DNA from: Nocardia cyriacigeorgica
GTDB lineage: Bacteria > Actinomycetota > Actinomycetes > Mycobacteriales > Mycobacteriaceae
Reading direction: 5' to 3'
Assembly (NCBI RefSeq): GCF_010858045.1
Contig: NZ_JAAGVC010000012.1
Span: 1-52,429, forward strand
DNA: 52,429 nucleotides
Translations under genes and position numbers: made by a program
Part shown: piece after piece, positions 1 to 8,243 of the stretch
How the letters are laid out: each line of letters opens with the position of its first letter
Position numbering within the stretch: the stretch's first letter is position 1
Notes under the pieces: model-generated
Told to the model about the DNA's origin: nothing
Database searches by the model: none
Seen by the model: the letters and a program-made list of their open reading frames with translations, nothing else

Positions 1-106
1 GCGGAGCCCGCCGGGCGGGGTCTGGGGGGTTGCACCCCCGGAAAACACGACGAACATCCCCGTTGGTGAGCGCTTTCCGCGAACAGGGGTGGGCGAAGGG
101 ATGTGA

Positions 107-167
107 GTGCCGAGTGTGGGACTCGAACCCACACGTCCGTGAGGACAACGGTTTTTGAGACCGTCGC
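107..167 (-). repeat. Left attachment repeat; displaced 3' fragment of tRNA-Leu
   Basis: Sixty-one bases identical to 21029-21089. They cover the anticodon stem and loop, variable arm, T arm and 3' acceptor strand of tRNA-Leu(CAA). Past the discriminator base this copy reads CTC rather than CCA, and on the 5' side it runs into unrelated island DNA at 168, so it cannot be a functional tRNA. It is best read as the chromosomal 3' end pushed aside by integration. Confidence 0.9.
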
Positions 168-479
168 TTTCGATGTTTGCAGTGATGGGGGAGTGTTGGC
201 CCCGACGGTGATATCGCGCTGACCAGCGAATTTGCTCGTTGGTGTCGTTGGGTGTCATGGACACGCTCAGGCACTGCTGCGGACTGATTGCGGACCGAAC
301 CGCGTACGGAACGGTTTCGGCCACGGTCGAATCCGTGGGCGAGGTGCATCGGGAGGGTGCGATTGCGCACTGCCCAAATATCAAGCCCATACCCATCGAA
401 GGTGCCGGTGGCGAGTAGGGCGCCCCCGGGGGTGAATTCGGCAGACCATCACCGGTTTCGATCCACGGCCTGGGCGGCG
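168..479. other. Island left end without an intact gene
   Basis: No credible complete ORF. Positions 273-295 resemble the last codons of the integrase gene at 20957-20985 (an ACTGCTGCGGAC core followed by TTGCGGAC), which suggests another integrase 3' remnant on the plus strand. On the minus strand around 445-370 one frame resembles a single WD40-type blade but is interrupted upstream by a stop. Both readings are weak. Confidence 0.3.
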
Positions 480-719
480 TTGATGTCGCAGCAGAACAGC
501 TTGGTCGCGGCCCTGCGTAGCGCGGGTGGCGCAGGAAAGCATAGACGCGATCGGGCCGGACATGGTCACCTCTTCGCGGGTCTCGAGATGCAGGGCTTCT
601 GCACGTTCATGCTCAACGAACTGGTGCCGCTCGTCGACCGCTGGCATGAACAGTACGCTGCCGACCATTGCCTCAGGCTGATACGGCATAAGCCAGATCT
701 TCACTGGCAGCGGCTGCAA
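480..719 (-). pseudogene. Remnant of a DUF5753 (Scr1-type) regulator C-terminus
   Basis: About 80 codons read like the C-terminal half of the DUF5753 domain found in actinobacterial helix-turn-helix regulators. There is a V-x-I-W-L-M-P-Y strand, then a segment ending in an F-V-E strand, then A-L-H-L-E-T-R-E-E-V and a helix of the kind that ends these proteins. The N-terminal helix-turn-helix part is absent, and upstream bases 720-1033 hold no coding sequence I recognise. The match is from memory of the family pattern only, so confidence is low. If real, it belonged to a regulator lost by decay. Confidence 0.3.
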
Positions 720-1033
720 CGGGTGGGCGCTGCTCGGAGGGGTTGCGCGGGGCTGTGTTTGCTATTTCAGCGGGTATGCGGCATCTTTTACGGCCAGGAG
801 AGCCGGGAAGTCTGGTCGGCGTGCGTGGCCCCATCCGGGGTCGGGACCGACGTCGACGAAAGATGACTTGCACTGATGAGCTCACCTCCTTCCCGGCAAC
901 GGCCCGCGCTGTTGGCATCGAGGACCCTGGCCGGAAGCACGACAGATCACCGCGATCCTGCTCATCGACGCCCGTTGCCGCGCGCTTCTGCTGATTGCCG
1001 CGATCATCAGATTGATCTGGGCCGGGTGAGCCG

Positions 1034-1897
1034 ATGAGGTCGGCTTACCTCAACGCACCCAGTCGTGAACTGATCCGTCTGTGGTGCAACACCCAGTTGC
1101 AGGACTCGGCCATCTCTCACCGGCAGTGGAGCATTACGACCTCGGCCGGGCTGACTAGTGTCGTGGAACTCGGCCACGCACGCGAGCCGGAGCCCGTAAT
1201 CGTGGTCGTCCCAGGAACGAATATGAACACCGCGGCCTCACTGCCATTCCTGGCGGAATTGGCCTCGCGGCGCCGAATCATCGCCCTGGACATACCAGGC
1301 CAGCCTGGACTCAGCGCGTCGCAGCGGCCGAGCAGGGACCGGATGACCTGGTACGGCCGGTGGCTCGACGAAACGCTGGAGCAAACCGTGCCCAATAGGG
1401 CCGTGCTACTCGGCCACTCGCTGGGCGGCGCGATAGCGCTGGCCTGTTCGTCGCAGCGGATCGCTGGCCGCGTACTGGTCGCGCCCGCCGGGCTCGTGCG
1501 TCTGGCGGTGCCGCCCCGCCTGTTAACGGCCACCCTCCGCTGGCTCGCCGCCCCGTCCTACACCAGCACGGGTCGACTTCTGCAGCTGATGACGAGCCCG
1601 ACACGCGGTGCCACACCGGACCTGGTCGAATGGATGACCTTGGTCGCCCGGTACTGCCGGACCACCCTGGCGCCAGCGCCTTTGAGCCCGCAACTACTCG
1701 CCGGCTGTCGGTCGGTTCCGACCCTGGTCGCCACTGGCTCCCGCGACATCTTCTTGCCGCCGCAGCGCCTTCGCCCTGCCGTCAGCGCACATCTGGGTAC
1801 CGAGCTGCGGGTGATCGCAGACTGTGGACACTTGGCCCTCGACGACCATCCGACCCGCGTCGCCGATCTCGTTGATGAACTTGCCGCAAGCATTTGA
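1034..1897 (+). CDS. Alpha/beta hydrolase fold protein
   Basis: A 287-residue protein with the full alpha/beta hydrolase signature. The nucleophile elbow G-H-S-L-G-G puts Ser at about 129, the acid Asp is about 238 in the segment G-S-R-D-I-F, and the His is about 266 in D-C-G-H. The oxyanion strand V-V-V-P-G lies near residue 60. There is no signal peptide or membrane helix, so it should be cytoplasmic. The ATG at 1034 has only a weak ribosome site (GGGTGAG). The substrate cannot be inferred; esterases, haloalkane dehalogenase-like and C-C hydrolases share this fold. It sits alone between decayed DNA and the tetR gene. Confidence 0.8.
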   Translation: MRSAYLNAPSRELIRLWCNTQLQDSAISHRQWSITTSAGLTSVVELGHAREPEPVIVVVPGTNMNTAASLPFLAELASRRRIIALDIPGQPGLSASQRPSRDRMTWYGRWLDETLEQTVPNRAVLLGHSLGGAIALACSSQRIAGRVLVAPAGLVRLAVPPRLLTATLRWLAAPSYTSTGRLLQLMTSPTRGATPDLVEWMTLVARYCRTTLAPAPLSPQLLAGCRSVPTLVATGSRDIFLPPQRLRPAVSAHLGTELRVIADCGHLALDDHPTRVADLVDELAASI

Positions 1898-2149
1898 CGC
1901 CATGGTCGGGACATGCCACGGCAAAATCGTCGTCGGTGCCGCGATCGCGTTACTGGATCAGCTGCGGGATCTGGCCGACCGGCTGGAGATCGTCATCGTC
2001 GATATGCTCCGGAGGACCCTCCGGATGCTCGACGAAGCGATGCTTCGGAGGGGCCGGGTGCTGTGGGTTGGAATCACACCAAGGCGGTCATCGAGGTCCA
2101 TTTTCGGGGCAGAACGGCGGACGCGGCGGGATCGGTGTTGGTGAACCGA
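1898..2149. other. Non-coding or decayed spacer
   Basis: About 250 bases between the hydrolase and the convergent tetR gene. Short open frames exist on the plus strand, one rich in Leu, Asp and Arg, but none has a ribosome site or a recognisable domain. Bases 2000-2070 carry repeated CGGAGG and CGAAG strings that could fold. I see no supportable gene. Confidence 0.4.
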
Positions 2150-2794
2150 TCAGGGTGTGAGTAGGTGGGCGGTCACCGCGCTCGCCAGCCAGTTTCGGTA
2201 TTTGGTTGCCGGCCAGCCGCTTTCGCGGCGCAATAGTCGGAACACGTGTGGTGAAGCGAGGGCGAAAAGGCTGTCGGCGGCGGTGTCGGGGTCGATGTCG
2301 GGCCGCAAGCTGCCGTGTTCGGCGAGGCTTCGGACGAAGGCGGCCCAGAATGCACGGGTTGCGGCGGCTCCTGCGTCGGCGCCGGATTTCAATTCTGGAT
2401 CGGCCGATGCGGCGTCGACCCCGACCATGATGAGATCGCCGGCGCGCTCGAGCAGGCCAGCGGTGTAGTCCACGATCATGCCGACGGCCGCGATCGGATC
2501 GGATTCGGCCAGGGCGGTCTGTACTTCTGGTCGCTCGGCCACGGCGACCGGTTCCTCGTCGCCAACCGTGGCTACGTCGAGCGCGTGCCGGAAAAGAGCG
2601 AGCTTGGTGGGGAATGCGTCATAGAGGGTGCGTTCCCCGATCTCCGCCCGGCGTGCGACCTCCCGCATCGTCGTGGCTACGTATCCGCGTTCGACGAATA
2701 GTTCGGTGGCGGCCTGCCGAATCGCGGATCGGGTGGCGGCAGCGGCCTCGGCTCGTTTGGTGGCCCGGTAGGGCCTCTTGACGGGTCGGCTCAC
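2150..2794 (-). CDS. TetR/AcrR family transcriptional regulator
   Basis: A 214-residue TetR-type repressor. The N-terminal helix-turn-helix spans roughly residues 22-68 with the family pattern A-A-T-E-L-F-x-E-R-G-Y and T-x-R-E-V-A-R-R-A-E-I-G-E-R-T-L-Y, followed by an all-helical ligand-binding domain. It is transcribed away from the VOC gene at 2857, and a near-perfect palindrome lies in the shared spacer, so autoregulation and control of that neighbour are likely (inferred). The ATG at 2794 is preceded by AGGATT/GAGGAG-like sequence on the minus strand spacer. The ligand is unknown. Confidence 0.88.
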   Translation of the reverse strand: MSRPVKRPYRATKRAEAAAATRSAIRQAATELFVERGYVATTMREVARRAEIGERTLYDAFPTKLALFRHALDVATVGDEEPVAVAERPEVQTALAESDPIAAVGMIVDYTAGLLERAGDLIMVGVDAASADPELKSGADAGAAATRAFWAAFVRSLAEHGSLRPDIDPDTAADSLFALASPHVFRLLRRESGWPATKYRNWLASAVTAHLLTP

Positions 2795-2817
2795 GAGGAG
2801 GATTCTATCAATATTAA

Positions 2818-2834
2818 CCGCAGTGTCACTGCGG
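2818..2834. promoter_or_regulatory. Palindromic operator between tetR and VOC gene
   Basis: CCGCAGTG-T-CACTGCGG is a perfect inverted repeat with a one-base centre, sitting in an AT-rich stretch 23-39 bases from both divergent starts. Size and place fit a TetR operator for the adjacent repressor. Confidence 0.7.
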
Positions 2835-2856
2835 CTAAATTTAGGAGGTGGATCCG

Positions 2857-3336
2857 ATGCCCGACCTCGCAGGTATTCATCACGTCAAGATCCCGGTCTC
2901 CGACCTGTCGCGTTCGGTGCGCTGGTATCGCGAAGTCTTCGGGATGCGCCCGACCCTGCAGTTCGCTGACAGCAGCGACGGCGTGGTGCGTGGAGCGGCC
3001 GGCGACATGCCCGGTCTCGGCCGGGTCCTGGTCGCTCTGCGCGAGAATCCCGTGGCGGCGACCGGTTGCAAGGGCTTCGACCCGGTGGGCTTCGCGGTGA
3101 ACGACCGCGCCGATCTGGAGCAGTGGGCGACCCACCTCGACGGGCTCGGGATCCCGCATTCGCCGGTCATCGACGCCTCGATCGGCTGGCTGTTGGTCTT
3201 CGACGATCCCGATGGCGTGGAGATCCACCTGTACACATGGGAGGCCCACGGCATCGATCAATCGGGACGCCCTGGGTACGGCATGCCGGTCGCGGACCCA
3301 GAAACCTGGGAACCCGACCCACTGCGCCCGCTCTGA
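2857..3336 (+). CDS. VOC superfamily (glyoxalase/dioxygenase-like) protein
   Basis: A 159-residue protein with two beta-alpha-beta-beta-beta modules of the vicinal oxygen chelate superfamily. The opening G-I-H-H-V-K-I-P-V-x-D supplies a first metal-type His, followed by the Ser-x-x-W-Y helix, and a late D-P-D-G-V-E-I-H strand supplies an H/E pair. I chose ATG 2857 over the GTG at 2848 because AGGAGG (2843-2848) is 8 bases from the ATG but overlaps the GTG. It is divergent from the TetR gene with a palindrome between, so it is the probable repressed target, perhaps a detoxifying lyase or dioxygenase. Substrate unknown. Confidence 0.85.
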   Translation: MPDLAGIHHVKIPVSDLSRSVRWYREVFGMRPTLQFADSSDGVVRGAAGDMPGLGRVLVALRENPVAATGCKGFDPVGFAVNDRADLEQWATHLDGLGIPHSPVIDASIGWLLVFDDPDGVEIHLYTWEAHGIDQSGRPGYGMPVADPETWEPDPLRPL

Positions 3337-3346
3337 CATTCGGGGC

Positions 3347-4237
3347 TCACCTGGCGAGTGCGACCGGTTCATTCAGCCGCGCCAGCTTCCGTGGGTTTGC
3401 GATCGCGTAGATCTGGGTGATCCGCTCGTTCTCGACGACGAGGCTCAGCGCCGCTGTCTCGCTGTTGATGTCGATTCGGCCGCCGAGCGTGCCGTTGAGC
3501 CACACGGTCGTGGTCGCGAACGTGGCCGCCACCCGGTTCAGGCGCGCGAGCGATTTCGCGACCCGTTCCGCCCCGCGCAGAGGAGTCCTTGTGGCGGTGA
3601 CAAGCCCGCCGCCGTCTGCGATCAGGACCACATCCGGCGCCAGCACCTCCATCAGGTCCCGCAAGTGCCCGGTTCGCAGCGCCAGCAGGAACCGCTCCAC
3701 CACGGCCTGTCGCTCCGATCTACTGACCCGCATCCGCGTGTGCCGAGCCGCCACATGATCGCGCGCTCGCCGCGCAATCTGTCGAACTGTCGCCGCGGAC
3801 TTGCCGATGGTCTCGGCGATGTCGCCGTACGGCAGCTCGAAGACCTCGCGGAGCACGAAGACCGCGCGTTCGGTCGGTGTGAGCGTCTCGAGTACCAGCA
3901 GCATCGCTGTCGAGATGTTGTCGGCCAGCTCGACGTCCTCGGCCACGTCGGGCGTGGTCTGCAGCGGTTCGGGCAACCAGGGGCCGATGTATGACTCCCT
4001 GCGCCGAGTGAGCGTACGCAGCCGGGTGAGAGACTGCCGGGTGGTGATCCGGACCAGGTAGGCACGCTGGTGCCGCACCGTGTCCAGATCGACGCGCGCC
4101 CAGTGTAGCCAGGTCTCCTGCACGACGTCCTCGGCGTCGTCAACCGAGCCGAGCATCTCGTAGGCCACCGTGAAGAGCAGGTTGCGGTGGGTGAGGAAAA
4201 CCTCGGTGGCAGGGTCCTGACGCTTGTTCTCGGTCAC
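3347..4237 (-). CDS. sigJ: ECF41-family RNA polymerase sigma factor (SigJ-like)
   Basis: A 296-residue sigma-70-type factor: region 2 at about residues 15-80, region 4 at about 110-165, and a SnoaL-like C-terminal extension. It carries the three hallmarks of ECF41: WLPEP at 87-91 in the linker, DGGG at 208-211 (canonical DGGGK) and NPRKL at 281-285 (canonical NPDKL). In ECF41 the extension takes the place of an anti-sigma factor. The GTG start at 4237 overlaps the SDR stop codon as GTGA, so translation is coupled. Promoters matching the ECF41 consensus precede its own operon, qcrB and the NDH-2-like gene, suggesting these are its regulon. The symbol is by similarity to mycobacterial sigJ. Confidence 0.92.
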   Translation of the reverse strand: MTENKRQDPATEVFLTHRNLLFTVAYEMLGSVDDAEDVVQETWLHWARVDLDTVRHQRAYLVRITTRQSLTRLRTLTRRRESYIGPWLPEPLQTTPDVAEDVELADNISTAMLLVLETLTPTERAVFVLREVFELPYGDIAETIGKSAATVRQIARRARDHVAARHTRMRVSRSERQAVVERFLLALRTGHLRDLMEVLAPDVVLIADGGGLVTATRTPLRGAERVAKSLARLNRVAATFATTTVWLNGTLGGRIDINSETAALSLVVENERITQIYAIANPRKLARLNEPVALAR

Positions 4238-5088
4238 GGCCTGGGCGCCGGGGAATAGGTATTGGCAAGCGCGGCAACCCGGTCGGTGCCGGCTGTTTCC
4301 GCGGAATCGTCCTGGAGGTCGATGCCGCCGGCCAGCCAGCCGCCATCGATGGTGAACACCGCCCCGGTGATGAACGACGCGCTGTCGCCGGCCAGGAAGG
4401 CGACCAGGTCGGCGACCTCCTCGCTGCGTCCGGGCCTGCCCAGTGGGAATCGGCTGCCGACGTGGAGGTCCTCGCCGATCTTCCGGGTGAGGTCGTTGCT
4501 GGCGACGTAGCCCGGGCAGACGGTGTTGACCCGGATACCAACGGGCCCCAGCTCCAGGGCGGCCGACTTGGCCAATCCGATGACACCGTGCTTGGACGCC
4601 GAGTACGCAGACGACATTCGCACACCGGTGAGCCCGGCCGCCGACGATGTGACTATTACCGAGCCGCCTCCTACCTCGCGCATCGCGCCGCCGGCCGCTT
4701 GCAGGCCGAGCAGTACGCCGCGCAGATTCACTGCCATCGTGCGGTCCCATTCCTCTAACGGGTAGTCCAGAACATCGGCCCAGTGCCCTGTCGCGGCGTT
4801 GAGATGTGCGATATGGACGGCGCCGTAGCGGGCAACCGTCTCGCGGATCATCGCATGGTTGTCCTCGGGGGACGCCACGTCGACTTGCCGCCCGAACGCC
4901 TCGCCTCCGGCGGCCACGATCGTTTCGGCCGTCCGCTCGACAGCGTCGAGAGTGCGTCCGGCGCAGCACACCCGCGCGCCCCGCGCCGCCAGCGTTGCCG
5001 CGGTTGCCGCACCGATACCGGACCCCGCCCCGGTCACGACCGCTACCTTCCCGGCCAGCGATACCCTTGCCTGCTCCGTCCGCGTCAT
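4234..5088 (-). CDS. Short-chain dehydrogenase/reductase
   Basis: A 284-residue classical SDR. The cofactor motif T-G-A-G-S-G-I-G is near residue 20, N-A-A-T replaces the usual NNAG near 100, and the active site has Ser of I-V-T-S-S followed by Y-S-A-S-K. The C-terminus has the usual F-I-T-G-A-x-x-x-x-D-G-G. I reject the longer start at 5133 because the predicted transcription start lies downstream of it; ATG 5088 has AGGA about 8 bases upstream. It is the first gene of a two-gene operon with the ECF41 sigma factor; ECF41 genes are typically partnered with oxidoreductases of the so-called COE group. Substrate unknown. Confidence 0.9.
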   Translation of the reverse strand: MTRTEQARVSLAGKVAVVTGAGSGIGAATAATLAARGARVCCAGRTLDAVERTAETIVAAGGEAFGRQVDVASPEDNHAMIRETVARYGAVHIAHLNAATGHWADVLDYPLEEWDRTMAVNLRGVLLGLQAAGGAMREVGGGSVIVTSSAAGLTGVRMSSAYSASKHGVIGLAKSAALELGPVGIRVNTVCPGYVASNDLTRKIGEDLHVGSRFPLGRPGRSEEVADLVAFLAGDSASFITGAVFTIDGGWLAGGIDLQDDSAETAGTDRVAALANTYSPAPRP

Positions 5089-5135
5089 CACGTGATTCCT
5101 GTCTATCCGAGCTCGAGTCCTGAGGTCCGGCATAA

Positions 5136-5163
5136 GACGTCAGCGATGCGGTCCTCCGTGACA
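5136..5163 (-). promoter_or_regulatory. ECF41-type promoter of the SDR-sigJ operon
   Basis: On the minus strand TGTCACG (5157-5163) is followed by 17 bases and CGTC (5136-5139), close to the published ECF41 consensus TGTCACA-N16-CGTC. It lies 47 bases upstream of the SDR start and predicts autoregulation by the sigma factor. Confidence 0.7.
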
Positions 5164-5295
5164 GCCCCAGCGCGTGACCCGCGCCACAATCTGTGGCTGG
5201 GGCAGTGGCCGTACGGCGGCGTTCTCGCGCTGACGACGTGCACGCATATCGCGCAGGACGTGGAAGCCGTTGGCGAGCAGGCGAAGACACCCGAC

Positions 5296-5341
5296 GGTGA
5301 TGTGCATCACAACATGTCAGAAACGCGGGTTCTGCGACGTC
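5296..5341 (+). promoter_or_regulatory. Palindrome plus ECF41-type promoter of qcrB
   Basis: GTGATG-TG-CATCAC (palindrome, 5297-5310) is followed four bases later by TGTCAGA (5315-5321), 16 bases and CGTC (5338-5341), an ECF41-like promoter 41 bases before the qcrB ATG. The palindrome with its leading G recurs with one change at 9047-9061. Confidence 0.65.
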
Positions 5342-5382
5342 TTGTGTGCAGCCGCCATCGAGGTTTGGGAGGTCGTGGATTC

Positions 5383-6999
5383 ATGAGCACTGTGGTCCGG
5401 AGTGCGGACGCCGCCGACGAGCGTTACCGTGGCGCGGCGTTCGTCCGGCGTTCGATCAACAAGGTATTCCCGACGCACTGGTCGTTCCTGCTCGGTGAGA
5501 TCGCTCTGTACAGCTTCATCATCCTGCTGCTCAGCGGCGTGTACCTGACACTGTTCTTCGACCCATCGATGAGCGAGGTCGTCTACGACGGCGCGTATCA
5601 GCCGTTGCGCGGGACGACCATGTCGCGTGCCTACGAGTCCACCCTGAACATCAGTTTCGAGGTGCGTGGGGGACTGTTCGTCCGACAGGTACATCATTGG
5701 ACCGCACTACTTTTCGTAGCCTCGATGATCGTGCACATGGGACGAATCTTCTTCACCGGCGCGTTCCGCAAGCCACGTGAAGTCACCTGGGTCATCGGCT
5801 GCCTGCTGCTGATACTCGCCCTGTTCGAAGGGTTCTTCGGCTACTCCTTGCCCGACGATCTGCTCTCGGGCACCGGATTACGCGCGGCGTTCTCCGGCAT
5901 CACCATCTCTGTTCCGGTCGTGGGAACCTGGCTGCATTGGCTGCTCTTCGGCGGTGACTTCCCCGGCGATATCATCATTCCGCGCCTCTACATCACCCAC
6001 GTCTTGCTGTTCCCGGCGCTCATGCTGGCGCTGATCATCGCCCACATCGGCATCGTCTGGTACCAGAAACACACCCAGTTCCCCGGCCCGGCGCGGACCG
6101 AGAACAACGTCGTCGGTACCCGCATCGTCCCGGTGTTCTCGCTCGATCAGAGCGCGTTCTTCATGTTCACTCTCGCGACCGCGGCGCTGATGGGCGGGCT
6201 GCTGCAGATCAATCCGGTCTGGAATCTGGGCCCCTACAACCCGGCTCACGTTTCGGCGGGGTCGCAGCCGGACTTCTACATGATGTGGACCGACGGGATC
6301 GCGCGCCTCATGCCCCCGTGGGAGCTGTACATCGGCCGCTACACGATCCCCGCGGCGTTCTGGGTCGCGGTGGTGATGGGTCTGGTTCTGGCAGTGCTGG
6401 TTGTGTATCCGTGGATCGAGAAGCGGCTGTCGAAGGACCGAGCACACCACAACCTGCTGCAACGGCCCCGAGACGTGCCGGTGCGCACAGCGATAGGTGC
6501 CATGGCGTTGACCTTCTACCTCGTGTTGACCCTGGCGTGCGTCAACGACATCCTCGCCCTGACGTTCAACCTCTCACTGAACGCCACCACGTGGTTCTTC
6601 CGGATCGCGGTCTTGCTCGCCCCGCCTGCCGCCTACTACCTGACCTACCGGATGTGCCTGGGCTTGCAGCGCAGCGATCGCAGCGTGCTCGTCCACGGCA
6701 TCGAGACCGGCGTGATCACACGGCTACCCCATGGCGAATACATCGAGATACATCAACCGCTGGGACGGGTCGACGAGCACGGGCACCCGGTTCCGCTCGA
6801 ATACCAGGGCGCCAGGGTTCCGAAGACGATGAACGCACTCGGCGCGGCAGGCGCACCGGGGCCCGGATCGTTCCTGCGCCCGGATCCGCCGGCCGAATCC
6901 GCCCGGGCTGCGGCGATCGAGCATGCCGAAGAACGCCGGCAGCTGGCGGTGCTCCGCGATCATCAACGACGTGCTAGCGGCGCCGGAGGCGAGCGGTGA
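5383..6999 (+). CDS. qcrB: Orphan cytochrome bc1 complex cytochrome b subunit (QcrB paralogue)
   Basis: A 538-residue polytopic membrane protein, the length of actinobacterial QcrB. Two heme-ligand His pairs are visible: H104 with H118 and H206 with H221 (the b6-like 15-residue spacing in helix D). The Qo-site motif is P-D-F-Y at about 296-299, as in mycobacterial QcrB, followed by P-P-W-E. The ATG at 5383 follows GGGAGG. In actinobacteria qcrB normally ends a qcrC-qcrA-qcrB operon; here neither partner is present, so it must borrow QcrA/QcrC encoded elsewhere, replace the housekeeping subunit, or act differently. An ECF41-type promoter lies directly upstream. The long hydrophilic C-terminus after residue 440 is typical of the group. 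Confidence 0.93.
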   Translation: MSTVVRSADAADERYRGAAFVRRSINKVFPTHWSFLLGEIALYSFIILLLSGVYLTLFFDPSMSEVVYDGAYQPLRGTTMSRAYESTLNISFEVRGGLFVRQVHHWTALLFVASMIVHMGRIFFTGAFRKPREVTWVIGCLLLILALFEGFFGYSLPDDLLSGTGLRAAFSGITISVPVVGTWLHWLLFGGDFPGDIIIPRLYITHVLLFPALMLALIIAHIGIVWYQKHTQFPGPARTENNVVGTRIVPVFSLDQSAFFMFTLATAALMGGLLQINPVWNLGPYNPAHVSAGSQPDFYMMWTDGIARLMPPWELYIGRYTIPAAFWVAVVMGLVLAVLVVYPWIEKRLSKDRAHHNLLQRPRDVPVRTAIGAMALTFYLVLTLACVNDILALTFNLSLNATTWFFRIAVLLAPPAAYYLTYRMCLGLQRSDRSVLVHGIETGVITRLPHGEYIEIHQPLGRVDEHGHPVPLEYQGARVPKTMNALGAAGAPGPGSFLRPDPPAESARAAAIEHAEERRQLAVLRDHQRRASGAGGER

Positions 7000-7238
7000 G
7001 GCTGCGGCGCAGGGCAAGCAGGCAGGGTGCCGAAGAGGAATACGGGCTTCTGTTCCCGATAGCCAGCGCCACCAGCGAAGAGGGGGCGCGGAGTATCCGA
7101 GACACTCTCCGCGCCAACGGTATCCGTTCGACCACGACGGGATTTCCGGCTCCCGGCCGGGCTCCACGCATCCGGGTGCTGGTCTTCCCGGAGGATGCGC
7201 CACGCGCCTACCACGTGATATGTGCCCACACCACCTAG
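6996..7238 (+). CDS. Small DUF2007-like protein coupled to qcrB
   Basis: An 80-residue hydrophilic protein whose GTG start overlaps the qcrB stop as GTGA, so it should be made in step with QcrB. The fold pattern (strand Y-G-L-L-F-P, helix [17 protein letters not shown], then [11 protein letters not shown] and a terminal helix) resembles DUF2007, a ferredoxin-like putative signal-transducing domain that inspects membrane proteins. No membrane segment or metal motif. A role in assembly or regulation of the orphan cytochrome b is inferred from coupling only. Confidence 0.65.
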   Translation: MRLRRRASRQGAEEEYGLLFPIASATSEEGARSIRDTLRANGIRSTTTGFPAPGRAPRIRVLVFPEDAPRAYHVICAHTT

Positions 7239-7576
7239 GCGATCTCAACCAGCCCAGCCGGCGGCCCGAAGTCAGTGCAGGATGGCATCTGTCGCCTCCG
7301 GCGCGCGGGCGGATTCGTCTGCATCTGGCGGCCATGTCGGTGCCGTCCTGTAGCGCTGAGCGTGATCGATACTCTCGTCGCCAGTACGGCGGGCCAGGGT
7401 GCGGCGCTATAGGGCTGCTCGAATTGCCGGGTCGGCTGTTCCTGGTTAACCGATCGATGATCGGTTGCGCCGCCGGACGCGGGGGCGCATGGGATTTGCG
7501 GTAGGAGATTTCGTGGTGCCAGCGTCACCGTCAATGTGTATTCGGCGCGGTGTCGGGATCCTGCTCTCGAACAGTG
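7239..7576. other. Intergenic region without a gene
   Basis: About 340 bases between the DUF2007-like gene and the broken acyltransferase. The only notable element is the perfect palindrome at 7448-7466. A purine-rich stretch near 7500 is a possible ribosome site not linked to a recognisable start. Confidence 0.5.
7448..7466. promoter_or_regulatory. 19-bp perfect palindrome
   Basis: AACCGATC-GAT-GATCGGTT is an exact inverted repeat with a three-base centre. It has no T-tract, so an operator is likelier than a terminator. No regulator gene is adjacent; the cognate protein may have been lost with the neighbouring truncated genes. Confidence 0.5.
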
Positions 7577-7960
7577 AGCGGCTCCATCGTGGTGTCGAGC
7601 GTGGCGACTGCCCCGTCGACGTCGAAATCCGATACCTACCGCCGGGATCTGGATGGTCTGCGTGGGGTCGCGATCGCGCTGGTCGTGGTGTTCCACATGT
7701 GGTTCGGGCGAGTGTCCGGGGGTGTGGACGTCTTCCTGGTGCTGCCGGGGCTCTTCTTCACCGGCTCACTTCTGCGCCGCGTCGAGTCGACCGGCGCGGT
7801 ACGCATCGGATACACGTTCCGGCGGACTGTGCTCCGGTTGCTGCCAGCGCTGATCGTTGTTCTCGCGGCCGTAGCCGCCGCGACTGTGCTGATCCGGCCT
7901 TTTACTCAGTGGTCGGATATCGCGAGGCAGATACTGGCGTCGCTGCGGTACTCGAACGCT
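7577..7960 (+). pseudogene. Acyltransferase 3 family, N-terminal fragment
   Basis: The reading frame encodes the start of an integral-membrane acyltransferase 3 (OafA/YrhL) protein: R-R-D-L-D-G-L-R-G-V-A, the conserved V-V-F-H of the active-site region, G-V-D-V-F-L-V-L-P-G, then R-R-T-V-L-R-L-L-P-A. Family members run to about 350 residues or more with ten helices; here similarity stops after about 125 residues at the segment L-A-S-L-R-Y-S-N, and the frame continues into Arg-rich nonsense. The GTG at 7577 is the likeliest original start. The break near 7960 is a junction with unrelated sequence, so this is a deletion or recombination remnant. Confidence 0.7.
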
Positions 7961-8196
7961 ACCGGCAGGCGCCGGCCCAACCAACTCCGCCGACGACGTC
8001 ACCCGACCCGGCACGGGACGGTCAGCGGCCATCCGAGCAGCCGCAGCAACCATCGGCTACCCCGGAGAAGACATCGACCGAACGATTGATTCCCGGCACC
8101 CGCAAACCCAACCGCGACCTGATCGTCACACCGGACGAGCCAGACGATGACGACCTGTACTTCCGAGACCGCCGGCAGCGTGGATGGCTCGAATAG
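7960..8196 (+). pseudogene. C-terminal tail of an unidentified hydrophilic protein
   Basis: From the junction onward the frame ending at 8196 encodes about 78 residues with good coding character: a Pro/Thr/Gln-rich disordered stretch, then an acidic P-D-E-P-D-D-D-D-L-Y-F-R-D-R-R-Q-R-G-W-L-E terminus. The upstream part of that frame overlaps the acyltransferase fragment and is not coding. It looks like the tail of a secretion-associated or surface protein whose body was deleted when the acyltransferase junction formed. The family is not recognised. Confidence 0.4.
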
Positions 8197-8243
8197 AGCG
8201 GGACGTCACGATTGCCGTTCGGGCCGACGTCGAACCAACCCAC

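Noticed and set aside
370..460. WD40 blade on the minus strand
   Set aside because: Only one blade-like stretch in a frame with an upstream stop; insufficient to call a gene.
4238..5290. A 647-codon minus-strand frame that extends the sigma factor upstream
   Set aside because: The extra part is an antiparallel-type shadow in another frame of the SDR gene, Arg/Gly-rich with no domain; the GTGA overlap at 4234-4237 fixes the sigma start.
4783..5382. A 200-codon N-terminal extension of QcrB
   Set aside because: It overlaps the SDR gene on the other strand, has no homology pattern, and the promoter lies inside it; the ATG at 5383 with GGGAGG is the real start.
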